Assembly (NCBI RefSeq): GCF_937888285.1
Contig: NZ_CALART010000110.1
Coordinates: 1-64,000, forward strand
Source of the DNA: an uncultured Aquimonas sp.
GTDB taxonomy: Bacteria > Pseudomonadota > Gammaproteobacteria > Xanthomonadales > Xanthomonadaceae
Reading direction: 5' to 3'
DNA length: 64,000 bases
How positions within the stretch are numbered: the stretch's first letter is position 1; each line of letters starts with the position of its first letter. Positions 17,298-25,891 of this stretch are shown piece by piece. The notes beneath the pieces were generated by a model. That model did no database searches, was not told the origin of the DNA, and saw only the letters and a program-made list of their open reading frames with translations. Position numbers and translations under genes: made by a program.

Positions 17298-19574
17298 GTG
17301 AGCACCACCGAATCAAGCGCCGAGACAGCCCCGGAAACCAAGCCCAAGTCCGCACCGGCGGACAGTTGCGGGGCCTGCCATTCCGACGCGCCCGCGAAAA
17401 CGCCGACACCTGAACGCCGGACTGCAAAGGGCTGGTCCCGTTTTCGCGTGCCAACCATGGACTGCGCCAGCGAGGAGTCGGAGATCCGTCGGGCGGTCGA
17501 CGGCATCGACGGCATCCGGGCGCTCACATTTCAGCTTGGGCAGCGCACCTTGGCCCTTGATGCGCCAGGAGCCGCCGTCGAACTGGCCGTCGCCGCGATG
17601 CGCAAGGCGGGCTTCGATCCACAGCCGCTTCCCGACTCCGGCGCCAGTTCCACCGATGCTGCGAGTCAGGCAGAGGACGACCACGACCACGGTGCCGGAT
17701 CGGCCGGCGCCTGGCGCCTGGGGTGGGCGCTGTTGCTGGCCGTCGGCGCCGAATTGCTGGGCTTCTTCGCCCCGGACACGCAGGTCTGGAAGGGCGCGGG
17801 GCTGGTCGTGTCGGCGGTGGCCATTTGGCTGGCCGGCTTCGATGTCTACAAGAAGGGACTGACCGCGTTGCGCCACGGCCGGCTCAACATCAATGCGCTG
17901 ATGACCGTCGCGGTCACCGGCGCGTTTGCCATCGGCCAGTGGCCCGAGGCGGCGATGGTGATGGCGCTGTATGCCATCGCAGAGGCCATCGAGGCGCGCG
18001 CGGTCGATCGCGCCCGCAATGCGATCAAGGGCCTGCTGGAGATGGCGCCGGAGGAAGCGGCGGTGCACCAGGCCGATGGCACCTGGTTGAATGTGCAGGT
18101 TGCGTCGGTCGCATTGGGCGCCGTCGTGCGTGTACGCCCTGGCGAACGCGTGCCGATGGACGGTGTTGTCACCGAAGGCAATTCCAGCATCAACCAGGCC
18201 CCGGTCACGGGCGAGAGCATCCCGGTCGACAAGGCGGTCGGTGACCCGGTGTTCGCCGGCACCATCAACGAGACCGGGACCTTTGAATTCAAGGTAACGG
18301 CCCTGGCGTCGAACTCCACGCTCGCCCGTATCATCCATGCGGTCGAGGAGGCGCAGGGGACACGGGCGCCAACGCAGGGTTTCGTGGACCGCTTTGCCGC
18401 CATCTACACACCTGCTGTCTTCGTCATCGCCCTGGCCGTGGCGTTGCTTGGCCCGTGGCTGCTCGACTGGACATGGCTGCAAGCGATCTACAAGGCGCTC
18501 GTGCTGCTTGTCATTGCGTGCCCGTGCGCGCTCGTGATCTCGACACCGGTCACCATCGTCAGCGGCCTGGCAGCGGCAGCGCGTCGCGGCATCCTGATCA
18601 AGGGCGGCATCTACCTGGAGGGCGCCCGCAACCTGAAAGCGATTGCGCTCGACAAGACCGGCACGATCACGGAAGGCAAGCCCAAACTTGTGGCCCGTGA
18701 GTCGATCGACCCCACCGCCGACGCGGCCCATGTGGAGAGCGTGGCCGCCGCGCTGGCCGGTCATTCCGACCACCCTGTGTCGCGCGCCATCGCTCAGGGT
18801 CTGAAGCCATCGACGTTGCAGGTCAGCGACTTCAAGGCGCTCGCTGGCCGTGGTGTGCAGGCCGACATCGACGGTGTCAGCTATGCGCTGGGCAACCACC
18901 GGCTCATCGAGGAGCGCGGGCAGTGCTCGCCAGCGCTGGAGGCCACGCTGAAGGGGCACGAGGAGGCCGGCCGCACGGTCACGCTGCTGGCCTCGCCGAC
19001 GGGTGTGCTGGCGCTGTACGCTGTGGCGGACACCATCAAGCCCTCGTCGCGCGAAGCGGTGGCATCACTGATCGCGCTGGGCATCACGCCGGTGATGCTG
19101 ACCGGCGACAACCAGGCCACGGCGACGGCCATCGCCCACGAAGCCGGCATCGACGAAGCGCGTGGCAACCTGCTGCCTGAAGACAAGCTCGAAGCGATCA
19201 AAGCGCTGCAGGCCAAGCACGGCCCGACCGCCATGACCGGCGACGGCATCAACGATGCACCCGCGCTGGCGCAGGCCGATATCGGTGTGGCTATGGGCGC
19301 AGCCGGCACCGACACCGCGATGGAAGCGGCCGACGTGGTGGTGATGAACGACGACCTGCGCCGCATCGCCGAGACGGTCGTGCTGTCGCGCGACACGCAC
19401 GCGGTGCTGTGGCAGAACATCTCGCTGGCCTTGGGCATCAAGCTCGTTTTCCTGGTGCTGGCGGTGTTCGGCAACGCGTCGATGTGGATGGCGATATTCG
19501 CCGACATGGGTGCCAGCCTGCTGGTCGTGGGCAACGGGCTTCGGCTGCTGAAGAAGGGAGTCAAAACGTCATGA
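17298..19574 (+). CDS. cadA: Cd/Zn/Pb-exporting P1B-2 type ATPase (CadA/PbrA)
   Basis: 758 residues from a GTG at 17298 with GAAGGAA seven bases upstream. In-frame upstream ATGs lie inside or before the promoter. The N-terminus has a CxxC segment (SCGACH) and one HMA-like domain with MDCASEE, then a short His stretch (DDHDHG). The membrane motif CPC lies near 408-410, the phosphorylated Asp in DKTGT near 452, and the hinge reads GDGINDAPAL. This is the P1B-2 pattern for divalent Zn, Cd and Pb export from the cytoplasm. It is divergent from cadR and starts a cluster with DUF3703, zinc-ribbon and lspA genes, the last recalling the pbr operon. The stop overlaps the next ATG. Confidence 0.92.
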   Translation: MSTTESSAETAPETKPKSAPADSCGACHSDAPAKTPTPERRTAKGWSRFRVPTMDCASEESEIRRAVDGIDGIRALTFQLGQRTLALDAPGAAVELAVAAMRKAGFDPQPLPDSGASSTDAASQAEDDHDHGAGSAGAWRLGWALLLAVGAELLGFFAPDTQVWKGAGLVVSAVAIWLAGFDVYKKGLTALRHGRLNINALMTVAVTGAFAIGQWPEAAMVMALYAIAEAIEARAVDRARNAIKGLLEMAPEEAAVHQADGTWLNVQVASVALGAVVRVRPGERVPMDGVVTEGNSSINQAPVTGESIPVDKAVGDPVFAGTINETGTFEFKVTALASNSTLARIIHAVEEAQGTRAPTQGFVDRFAAIYTPAVFVIALAVALLGPWLLDWTWLQAIYKALVLLVIACPCALVISTPVTIVSGLAAAARRGILIKGGIYLEGARNLKAIALDKTGTITEGKPKLVARESIDPTADAAHVESVAAALAGHSDHPVSRAIAQGLKPSTLQVSDFKALAGRGVQADIDGVSYALGNHRLIEERGQCSPALEATLKGHEEAGRTVTLLASPTGVLALYAVADTIKPSSREAVASLIALGITPVMLTGDNQATATAIAHEAGIDEARGNLLPEDKLEAIKALQAKHGPTAMTGDGINDAPALAQADIGVAMGAAGTDTAMEAADVVVMNDDLRRIAETVVLSRDTHAVLWQNISLALGIKLVFLVLAVFGNASMWMAIFADMGASLLVVGNGLRLLKKGVKTS

Positions 19575-19939
19575 AAACGGTCTCGCCGCGTATCACCACC
19601 CGTACAGCTGCCTTCGAAGCGGCCCTGTCGGAAGCCGGCCGTCGGCTTGCCGCTGGCGATGCCGCCGCCGCGTTGCAGTCGTTGGAACGCGCCCATGTGC
19701 TGGGCCAGAACGACTTTGGGCCCCACCTGCGAGTCCACTTGCGCATGCTGCATGTCGGCTGGAGATCGCACGACTGGCACGAAGTACGCGGCCAAGTCCT
19801 GCGCATCGCACTCGTTCCCCTCGGTCACCTGCTGGGGCGGTTGCCGCGCGGCAACACGGGCGCAGCGAGCGTCAGCGCCTTCGCCCCGATGGCCATCGCA
19901 CCCGATATCGAGCGCTTGCTCGACAACAAGGAGTCATGA
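19571..19939 (+). CDS. DUF3703 family protein
   Basis: 122 residues, soluble, mostly helical, with TAAFEAALSEAGRRLAAGDA, SLERAHVLGQ and VHLRMLHVGWRSHDW. Proteins of this DUF3703 type recur beside cadmium/lead ATPase genes; their function is unknown. The ATG overlaps the cadA stop (ATGA), so it is translated with it. One base separates its stop from the next start. Confidence 0.75.
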   Translation: MKTVSPRITTRTAAFEAALSEAGRRLAAGDAAAALQSLERAHVLGQNDFGPHLRVHLRMLHVGWRSHDWHEVRGQVLRIALVPLGHLLGRLPRGNTGAASVSAFAPMAIAPDIERLLDNKES

Positions 19940-19940
19940 C

Positions 19941-20231
19941 ATGGATTGTCCCGTTTGCAAGACCGAGCGCCTCTCGATGATGGAACGCCAGGGCATCGAG
20001 ATCGACTACTGCCCCAAATGCCGTGGCGTCTGGCTTGACCGGGGTGAACTCGACAAGATTGTCGAACGCTCAGTGGTGGAACTGGCTGCGGCCGTACCGG
20101 GTTCAGCGCCCGCCCCGCAGCCCTTTGCGCCGCAGGCCGAGTACGGTCACGGCGGGCATCGCCCTCGACATGACGACCGTTCTTCCGGGGGACACCGGCG
20201 CAAGTCGTTCCTGCAGGACCTCTTCGATTGA
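19941..20231 (+). CDS. Zinc-ribbon (zf-TFIIB-like) small protein
   Basis: 96 residues. CPVCKTERL at 3-6 and CPKCRGVWLDRGELDK form a four-cysteine ribbon of the zf-TFIIB type. The rest is Pro/His-rich (YGHGGHRPRHDD) and ends with FLQDLFD, as is common in this family. It may bind metal or nucleic acid; its role next to CadA is unknown. It starts one base after the DUF3703 stop and its own stop overlaps the lspA TTG start. Confidence 0.75.
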   Translation: MDCPVCKTERLSMMERQGIEIDYCPKCRGVWLDRGELDKIVERSVVELAAAVPGSAPAPQPFAPQAEYGHGGHRPRHDDRSSGGHRRKSFLQDLFD

Positions 20232-20749
20232 ACAACCGGCGGTTCAACTCACGCGACAGGTGGGGCGCGAGCCTTCTGCTCGCCGCGGTCCTGGCCATGC
20301 TGGACCAGTTCGTCAAGGCCGGCGTGGCAGCGACCCTCCCGCTCGGCAGCAGCGTCACGCTGACGCCTTGGTTCAACCTCGTGCACGTGCTCAATCCCGG
20401 CGCGGCCTTCTCATTCCTGGCCGACGCGGGGGGCTGGCAGCGCCACGCCCTCAGCGGCATCGGCATCGTCGTCAGCCTTGCGCTCGCCGTTCTGTTGTGG
20501 CGCGGCGTTCGCAGCCGTCTCGAAGCGGCTGCGTATGTCGGCTTGATCGGCGGCGCCCTGGGCAACGTCATTGACCGGCTGCGCATCGGTGCGGTGGTCG
20601 ACTACCTCGATCTGTATTGGCGTGACATGCATTGGCCAGCCTTCAACCTGGCCGATGTGTGGGTGGTCGGCGCTGCCGGCCTGCTGGTGCTGGCATCGTT
20701 CAAACCCGGAGTTGCCCCCGAGCCGCGCGGCCAGGGCGGTACATCCTGA
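20228..20749 (+). CDS. lspA: Signal peptidase II (LspA, PbrC-like accessory copy)
   Basis: 173 residues from a TTG start that overlaps the preceding stop (TTGA). Four membrane segments are visible, and both catalytic aspartates are present: Asp125 in GAVVDYLD and Asp143 in FNLADVW. LspA cleaves lipoprotein signal peptides in the inner membrane. The accessory copy in lead-resistance operons (pbrC) is linked to lead precipitation or detoxification with the ATPase. It is probably not the housekeeping gene, as ileS is not beside it. Confidence 0.88.
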   Translation: MNNRRFNSRDRWGASLLLAAVLAMLDQFVKAGVAATLPLGSSVTLTPWFNLVHVLNPGAAFSFLADAGGWQRHALSGIGIVVSLALAVLLWRGVRSRLEAAAYVGLIGGALGNVIDRLRIGAVVDYLDLYWRDMHWPAFNLADVWVVGAAGLLVLASFKPGVAPEPRGQGGTS

Positions 20750-20850
20750 GGTGTGCCTCCACGCCGCTCAAGGGCATCGACAATGACAGCGCCCGGTGCT
20801 GCTGATCGTCAGCCTGCTGCGGGTCTGGCCCGAATATTGCCAACCTTCCC

Positions 20851-21306
20851 ATGTCCACAGAACAGCCTACAGATCAGCTTGGTGGTCACTCCCGAAGACT
20901 CTGGGCGCCCCTGTTCCTGGCCTGGCTGATCGCCTTGCTCGCCACGGCGGGTGCGCTGTTTCTGGGTGAAGTGATGGGCATGACACCCTGCGTGTTGTGC
21001 TGGTACCAGCGCATCGCGATGTTTCCGCTGGTCGTGGTGCTCGGCCTGGGCCTGCTGGAGGCCGATGGCCGCAGCGTGCGCTACGCGATGCCCCTTGCGG
21101 CGGCCGGGTGGGCGATCGCGCTGTACCACTGTCTGGTGTTCTGGGGCCTCGTGACCGAAGCGCTGGTGCCTTGTGGCAAGGGCGGCTCTTGCGCGGACGC
21201 GGAGGTGCAGATCGTCGGCTTCGTGCCGATCCCGCTGTTGTCGGTCGCCGCCTTCACAATGATTCTGGTGTTGCTGTGGGTGTCGATGAAGGAGGTCAAA
21301 ACATGA
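20851..21306 (+). CDS. dsbB: DsbB-like disulfide bond formation membrane protein
   Basis: 151 residues with four membrane helices. The redox pair CVLC follows the first helix (GMTPCVLCWYQR), and a second pair sits in the last periplasmic loop (CGKGGSC). It should reoxidise the thiol oxidase encoded next, passing electrons to quinone. The stop overlaps the next ATG (ATGA). No clear ribosome binding site precedes 20851. Confidence 0.85.
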   Translation: MSTEQPTDQLGGHSRRLWAPLFLAWLIALLATAGALFLGEVMGMTPCVLCWYQRIAMFPLVVVLGLGLLEADGRSVRYAMPLAAAGWAIALYHCLVFWGLVTEALVPCGKGGSCADAEVQIVGFVPIPLLSVAAFTMILVLLWVSMKEVKT

Positions 21307-21959
21307 ACAAGAAGTGGCTTGTCGTTGCCACCGTAGCGGTGGTCGTGCTGGCCTTCGCGGGCGGTGCCCTGGTAATCAAGGATCGCTCCGCGCAAGAAGT
21401 GAAGCAGCTTGCGCAGAACAACAATGAAGCGCTGGTGCGCCCGCACGCGCCGGTGTTCGGCAATCCAGCGGCCAAGGTCACGATCGTCGAGTTCTTCGAC
21501 CCGTCGTGCGAGACCTGTCGGGCCTTCTACCCGTTGGTCAAACGCATCGTCAACGCGAGCTTCGGGCAAGTGCGGCTGGTGGTGCGCTACGCGCCGCTGC
21601 ACAAGGGTTCCGACACGGCCATCCAGATCCTGGAAGCGGCCCGCCTGCAGGGCAAATACTGGGAGGCGCTGGAGCGCGCGCTGGTCGATCAGCCCCGCTG
21701 GGCGGCGCACCACAACCCGCAGCCGGCGCTGATCTGGGACTCGCTGACCGATCTTGGTCTCGATATGGCGAAGGCCCGTGCCGACGCCGCCAGCCCGGCC
21801 ATCGCGCAGGCACTGCGCCAGGACATCGCTGACATGCAGGCCTTGCAGGTCAAGCAAACGCCGGGCTTCTTCGTCAACGGCACGCCGCTGCGCGACTTTG
21901 GCGAGGCGCAGTTGAAGGCCCTGGTCGATCAGGAGGTCGCCAAGGCCAAGGTCCCGTAG
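21303..21959 (+). CDS. DsbA-family thiol:disulfide oxidoreductase
   Basis: 218 residues with a single N-terminal membrane or signal segment and a thioredoxin fold: IVEFFDPSCETC with the active-site C69-E-T-C72, and the cis-proline loop QTPGFFVNGTPL. It is the periplasmic partner of the DsbB-like protein (BdbC/BdbD arrangement). Its position behind the cad cluster suggests repair or protection of periplasmic thiols under metal stress. Decayed copies of its 3' end occur at 22750-22875 and 33515-33595. Confidence 0.85.
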   Translation: MNKKWLVVATVAVVVLAFAGGALVIKDRSAQEVKQLAQNNNEALVRPHAPVFGNPAAKVTIVEFFDPSCETCRAFYPLVKRIVNASFGQVRLVVRYAPLHKGSDTAIQILEAARLQGKYWEALERALVDQPRWAAHHNPQPALIWDSLTDLGLDMAKARADAASPAIAQALRQDIADMQALQVKQTPGFFVNGTPLRDFGEAQLKALVDQEVAKAKVP

Positions 21960-22023
21960 CGAAGACGCGGTTCGGTCTGCATCCCGGCGTGGGCGGCGCG
22001 GGCGTGCAGAGCTGGCAAGACCG

Positions 22024-22164
22024 ATGTCGCCCCGCATCGTGCCCGTCTATACGACACTGTCCGAAGCCAAGCGCGACAAGGCTGCAGCGAATCCGGCCAC
22101 CGCGATTGCCATGCTGGAGCAGGACGTGTGTGTGCAACGTGTCGAGCGCGACACGAGACAATGA
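22024..22164 (+). CDS. Possible 46-residue small ORF
   Basis: Reads MSPRIVPVYTTLSEAKRDKA and ends VQRVERDTRQ. It lies between the DsbA-like and YqhA-like genes and has no strong ribosome binding site. I recognise no family. It may be a small protein or chance. Confidence 0.2.
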   Translation: MSPRIVPVYTTLSEAKRDKAAANPATAIAMLEQDVCVQRVERDTRQ

Positions 22165-22216
22165 GCCGTCCGGCGGCCCCGGGTCGCCGCCCTCCCGATC
22201 CACCGAGTCCACGCCG

Positions 22217-22738
22217 ATGCAATCCAAGCCAAACGTGTTCGAACGTCTTCTTGAGTCGGCGATCTTCTCCAGCCGCTGGCTGCTCGCGCCCTTCTTCCTC
22301 GGCCTGATCGTCGCCATGGTGGTGCTGCTGGTGAAGTTCGGCAAAGAGCTGACGCGGCTGCTGCTCGGCGTCTTCGGCTATGTTGAACACGACTCGGTGA
22401 TCTCGATCCTGACCCTGGTCGACACCGCGCTGATCGCTGTGCTGCTGTTGATCATCGTCTTCAGCGGCTACGAGAACTTCGTCTCCAAGCTCAGTATCGG
22501 CGACCACGAGGACCGCCCCGCCTGGATGGGCAAGATCAGCTTCTCCGACCTGAAGATGAAGCTCATCGGCGCCATCATCGCGATCTCGGCGGTTGAACTG
22601 CTGAAGGCCTTTTTGGTCAGCACGCAGCTGACGGGCGAGCAGATCGGCTGGAAGATCGCCATCCACCTCACCTTCGTGGTCTCGGGTCTGCTGTTCGCGG
22701 CGTCGGACTGGATCAGTGACAGCCGCAAGTCGCATTGA
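22217..22738 (+). CDS. YqhA/UPF0114 family membrane protein
   Basis: 173 residues. FERLLESAIFSSRWLLAPFF and the downstream VFSGYENFVSKL and WMGKISFSDLKMKLIGAI are characteristic of the TIGR00645/YqhA family. Four membrane segments are apparent. The family is widespread and its function unknown. The ATG at 22217 matches the family start. It follows the disulfide genes but has its own upstream gap of about 260 bp. Confidence 0.82.
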   Translation: MQSKPNVFERLLESAIFSSRWLLAPFFLGLIVAMVVLLVKFGKELTRLLLGVFGYVEHDSVISILTLVDTALIAVLLLIIVFSGYENFVSKLSIGDHEDRPAWMGKISFSDLKMKLIGAIIAISAVELLKAFLVSTQLTGEQIGWKIAIHLTFVVSGLLFAASDWISDSRKSH

Positions 22739-22749
22739 CTGTTCGGCTG

Positions 22750-22875
22750 GAAGCCCTGCAAAGTCGATGGGATGACGCCGGGGTTCTTCGTCAACGGCAC
22801 GCCGTTGCGTGACTTCGGCGAAGCGTAGCTGCGGGCTAGCCCGAGCAAGAAATCAAGAAGGTGAAGGCTCCGTAG
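22750..22875 (+). pseudogene. Remnant of the 3' end of a dsbA-like gene (1)
   Basis: The segment encodes MTPGFFVNGTPLRDFGEA, close to the C-terminus of the DsbA-like protein at 21303-21959. It is then interrupted by TAG and shifts frame, with EQEIKKVKAP and a stop at 22873-22875 recoverable. The upstream two-thirds of the gene, including the active-site cysteines, is absent. It overlaps the 3' end of the sensor kinase gene on the other strand. Confidence 0.7.
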
Positions 22876-24229
22876 CGGAGGGCGTCGCAGAGACACCCGG
22901 CGCGGGCAGCACGGTGAAGCCGATCGAGGTGATGCCGCTGGCTGAACTTGCAAAGGGCCTGCCACCATGCATGCGGGCGATTGCAGCGACGATGGCCAGA
23001 CCCAGGCCGTGGTTCTGATGTGCACCGCTGCGTGCGCGGTCGCCACGGAAGAAGCGATCAAACAACCGCGGCAAGTGCGACGGTTCGATGGTTGCCCCGT
23101 GATTGGCTACCGCCAACCGCACTTCGCCGCCCGTCAGGGCGTCGATCTCGATTCGGATCGTCGAGCCGCGGGCCGAGTAGCGCGTGGCATTGGCGACCAG
23201 GTTTGACAGCGCGCGTTGCAACAGCGGCAGATCAAACTCTCCGCCGGTGTCGCCGATGACCTCGACCCGGACTCCGGCATCGTCCAGCGCGGCGTCGTGA
23301 TAGTCAGCCACCTGCCGAGCCACCCCGGCCAGGCTGGCCGTGGCCACACGCCGCGCCGAACTGCCTCGATCGGCCTGTGAGAGAAAGAGCATGTCCTGCA
23401 CGATGCCGGCCACGCGCTGCAGTTCTTCCAGGTTCGACCCGAGCACCTCGCGCAGTTCTTCGGCACCGCGCGCCCTGCGCAGCGCCAGTTCGGTGCTGCT
23501 GATCAGGGTGGCGAGTGGGGTGCACAGCTCATGCGCCACATCGGCATTGAATCCTTCTAACTGCTCATAGGCCTGTGACAAGCGGCCGAGCAGTTCGTTG
23601 AACTGCGCAATCAAAGGTTCGAGTTCTTCGGCCTGGCCTGAGCCATCCAAACGCCGATGCAGCGTATCTGCCGCAAGCAGGCGTGTCTGCTCCACCAGTT
23701 CCCGCACGGGGCGCAGCCCCAGGCGCACCAGCACAAAGCCGCCCGCCGAGACCAACGCAGCGCCGCCCAGGGCAGCGGCCAGCAGCGTGAGTGCAAGCCG
23801 ACGCAGCAATAGGCGGTCATCGCCCGTGTCCAGTGTCAGGACCGCGGTCAGCTTGTCCGGTGCGGTGGCCGGCGCGGCCACTTCGAAGCGGGCCACGCGC
23901 GCGCTACCGGGGGACGACGCGCCGACGGCGCGCTGGTAGAAGACGCTGCCATCGGGCCGCGCCAGCGACAAGGCCAGATCCTGGTGCCCGACGAAGAAGT
24001 CGTCGAGCTTGTGGGTCAACGTGCTGGCGTCGCCGCGCTGCGGCTCTTCGGTGAGCAAGTGCCGCACCTGCGTCTGCTTCTGCGTCAGCGCCTCGATCTG
24101 CCGCGCCTCGAGGTTCACGTGCGTGACGGCGTAGACCGCGACGCAGACCACGGAGAGTCCGGCCAGGCTCTGAAGCGCCAGCCATGTCGACAGCCGCCGC
24201 CCGAGGGAACCGACGCGGCTCCTGCTCAT
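22853..24229 (-). CDS. Heavy-metal sensor histidine kinase (CusS-like, copy 1)
   Basis: 458 residues. Membrane segments at about 16-36 and 145-170 enclose a periplasmic sensor domain (HKLDDFFVGHQDLALSL). A HAMP linker follows, then the phospho-acceptor His233 in DVAHELCTPLATLI. The ATPase part has NLVANATRY, DRFFRGDRAR and HGLGLAIVAAIARMHGG. The H-box has Cys where most kinases have Arg (HELCTP); all three kinases in this window share this. It pairs with the regulator 70 bp upstream at 24300-24986. Confidence 0.9.
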   Translation of the reverse strand: MSRSRVGSLGRRLSTWLALQSLAGLSVVCVAVYAVTHVNLEARQIEALTQKQTQVRHLLTEEPQRGDASTLTHKLDDFFVGHQDLALSLARPDGSVFYQRAVGASSPGSARVARFEVAAPATAPDKLTAVLTLDTGDDRLLLRRLALTLLAAALGGAALVSAGGFVLVRLGLRPVRELVEQTRLLAADTLHRRLDGSGQAEELEPLIAQFNELLGRLSQAYEQLEGFNADVAHELCTPLATLISSTELALRRARGAEELREVLGSNLEELQRVAGIVQDMLFLSQADRGSSARRVATASLAGVARQVADYHDAALDDAGVRVEVIGDTGGEFDLPLLQRALSNLVANATRYSARGSTIRIEIDALTGGEVRLAVANHGATIEPSHLPRLFDRFFRGDRARSGAHQNHGLGLAIVAAIARMHGGRPFASSASGITSIGFTVLPAPGVSATPSATEPSPS

Positions 24230-24299
24230 TGGGGCACCCTACGGCCTGCGGCCGGTCCCGCCAAGCGGGAGCATGAGCACTTGGGGCGGCCCGGCGTGT

Positions 24300-24986
24300 T
24301 CATTCCTCGCGCTCCTCCAGCACGTAACCCATGCCGCGCACCGTATGCAGCAGCGTGCGCTCGAAGGGCGCGTCGAGCTTGCCGCGCAGCCTGCGTACCG
24401 CCACGTCGATGACATTGGTGGCGCTGTCGAAGTTGATGTCCCACACCTGCTCCGCAATCTCGGTGCGGGAAAGCACCTCGCCCTGACGGCGCAGCAGCAA
24501 GGCCAGCAAGGTGAACTCCTTGGCCGTGAGGTCGAGCCTTCGGCCAGCCCGTGTGGCCTTGCGGCGCAGCAGGTCCATCTCGAGGTCAGACAGACCCAGG
24601 ACCGTGGCACCTTCAGGCTCGCGCGCCGGACGCGCGCGGCGCAGCAGAACCTGGATCCGGGCCACCAGTTCGGAGAACGCGAACGGCTTGACGAGGTAGT
24701 CATCTGCACCCCCTTGCAGACCCTTGACACGGTCCTCGACCCGGACGCGCGCCGTGAGCATCAGCACAGGCGTTTGCTTGCTCTGGCGCAGGGCGGCCAG
24801 CAAGCCCAGCCCGTCGATGCCGGGCAGCATGCCGTCCAGCACGAGCAGGTCGTAGTCACCCTCCATCGCCAGGTGCAGACCGTCGACGCCGTTGTGCGCC
24901 ACGTCCACGACATAGCCTTCTTCGGTCAGCCCCTTGCGCAGGTATTCGGCGAGCTTCACCTCGTCTTCGATCACCAGCAGTCTCAT
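24300..24986 (-). CDS. OmpR-family response regulator (CusR/CopR-like, copy 1)
   Basis: 228 residues. The receiver domain has the acidic pocket at 7-9, phospho-acceptor Asp51 (LVLDGMLPG), Thr78 and Lys100, all intact. The C-terminal winged helix includes LTAKEFTLLALLLRR and the end LLHTVRGMGYVLEE. The start at 24986 is the family start. It is divergent from the DUF4148 gene, with a palindrome at 25021-25036 between them, so it may regulate that gene and itself. Confidence 0.92.
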   Translation of the reverse strand: MRLLVIEDEVKLAEYLRKGLTEEGYVVDVAHNGVDGLHLAMEGDYDLLVLDGMLPGIDGLGLLAALRQSKQTPVLMLTARVRVEDRVKGLQGGADDYLVKPFAFSELVARIQVLLRRARPAREPEGATVLGLSDLEMDLLRRKATRAGRRLDLTAKEFTLLALLLRRQGEVLSRTEIAEQVWDINFDSATNVIDVAVRRLRGKLDAPFERTLLHTVRGMGYVLEEREE

Positions 24987-25020
24987 GCCGTTGAAGCCCT
25001 CATTTGGCAACCCCAGCAAG

Positions 25021-25074
25021 TGACCGACTTGTCATCTGCTGGACCGAGTCTTGTTGGAGGCCGGTTTCTAAAGT
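25021..25074 (+). promoter_or_regulatory. Response-regulator box and promoter for DUF4148 gene 1
   Basis: TGACCGACTTGTCATC (25021-25036) contains the half-sites TGAC and GTCA six bases apart. TTTCTAAAGT at 25065-25074 begins exactly 29 nt after GTCAT. The same pair of elements stands before the second DUF4148 gene. The box is placed to be used by the adjacent CusR-like regulator. Confidence 0.65.
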
Positions 25075-25143
25075 CATGGTCATGCCATAGGGCATGCCGC
25101 GACGCGGGGTCGCGGGCAACCTCTTCTTCCAGGAACCCTGACC

Positions 25144-25479
25144 ATGAACTTTCGCAAACACGCCGCCTTGCCCCTCGTTGCGCTGGCCCTGACGCTGCCG
25201 GTGATGGCGCAGGCCAACTCGCTGTATCACCCCGCTGACACTGACGCCGGGTACACCGAACACCCGGACCACTGGAAGAGCACCAAGACACGTGCTCAGG
25301 TGATGGCCGAGGTCGAGGCGGCCCGCAAGGACGGCACGCTCGCACTGATGCAGCGCAACGCGCCGTTTCCCATGAAGGCCACCGGGCCCGGCAAGACCCG
25401 CCAGCAGGTGGTCGCCGAGCTGCTCGCCGAGTCGCCCGAACAGCGCCGCGCGCGCATGGAACTGCAACGCGGCGGCTGA
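25144..25479 (+). CDS. DUF4148 family exported protein (copy 1)
   Basis: 111 residues with a signal peptide ending near PVMAQANS. The DUF4148-type core reads TRAQVMAEVEAARKDGTLAL, followed by TGPGKTRQQVVAELLAESPE. These small periplasmic proteins are common in Burkholderiales and have no known biochemical role. The gene is divergent from the regulator and has AGGAA upstream of its ATG. A perfect 14-bp stem follows the stop at 25503-25533. Confidence 0.8.
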   Translation: MNFRKHAALPLVALALTLPVMAQANSLYHPADTDAGYTEHPDHWKSTKTRAQVMAEVEAARKDGTLALMQRNAPFPMKATGPGKTRQQVVAELLAESPEQRRARMELQRGG

Positions 25480-25742
25480 GCCTCCGGCAAGCCTCGGCGT
25501 TCGCGCGGGCCACCAGCATCTGGTGGCCCGCGCTGCCTTTTGCCTTTGCCGTCGCGGCGGGCAACCGACAGCCGCTTCGACAGCGATTGGCTGTAGGTGA
25601 GCTTCTGTTCGGGTTTCGGCGGTGGGTGGGCCCTCCGCCATCGACGCCAAAGCGCGACCAGCACGAGAGCGACAACCACGACGGCCACCCAGATCCACAG
25701 CATCGTCTGTGCGATCGCTGCATCCGGGGGCTGCATCCTCAT
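25296..25742 (-). CDS. Single-TM small membrane protein (copy 1, lost stop codon)
   Basis: The first 75 residues match two relatives at 50933-51145 and 59143-59388: DAAIAQTMLWIWVAV, then a membrane helix, WRRWRRAHPPPKPEQ, a YSQSLSKRL segment and a basic KGKRQRGP. The relatives end just after RGP. Here the frame continues through the stem-loop at 25503-25533 and antisense to the DUF4148 gene. The tail from about residue 76 is thus probably not ancestral. I do not recognise a named family; it is a basic one-helix inner-membrane protein of unknown function. Confidence 0.45.
   Translation of the reverse strand: MRMQPPDAAIAQTMLWIWVAVVVVALVLVALWRRWRRAHPPPKPEQKLTYSQSLSKRLSVARRDGKGKRQRGPPDAGGPRERRGLPEAQPPRCSSMRARRCSGDSASSSATTCWRVLPGPVAFMGNGALRCISASVPSLRAASTSAIT
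25503..25545 (+). terminator. Strong stem-loop terminator after DUF4148 gene 1
   Basis: GCGCGGGCCACCAG at 25503-25516 pairs perfectly with CTGGTGGCCCGCGC at 25520-25533 around a three-base loop. The T-rich CTGCCTTTTGCCTTT follows. It may act in both directions, since the gene on the other strand converges here. Confidence 0.7.
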
Positions 25743-25891
25743 CGCGCGCCTCCCGTTCTTGTGTCGAGTCGGCCGAGGTCAGGGAGCATCGGACAACGGC
25801 AACTCCACCCGCGTTGTCGCTCCACCTGCAACGCGTTGCAGGCCTATGGGCTAGCATCGCGAAGCTGGCGCACCCGTTGACAAGCCAGTAC

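Noticed and set aside
17313..18959. 548-codon reverse frame
   Set aside because: Antisense to cadA, low complexity, no ribosome binding site or domain.
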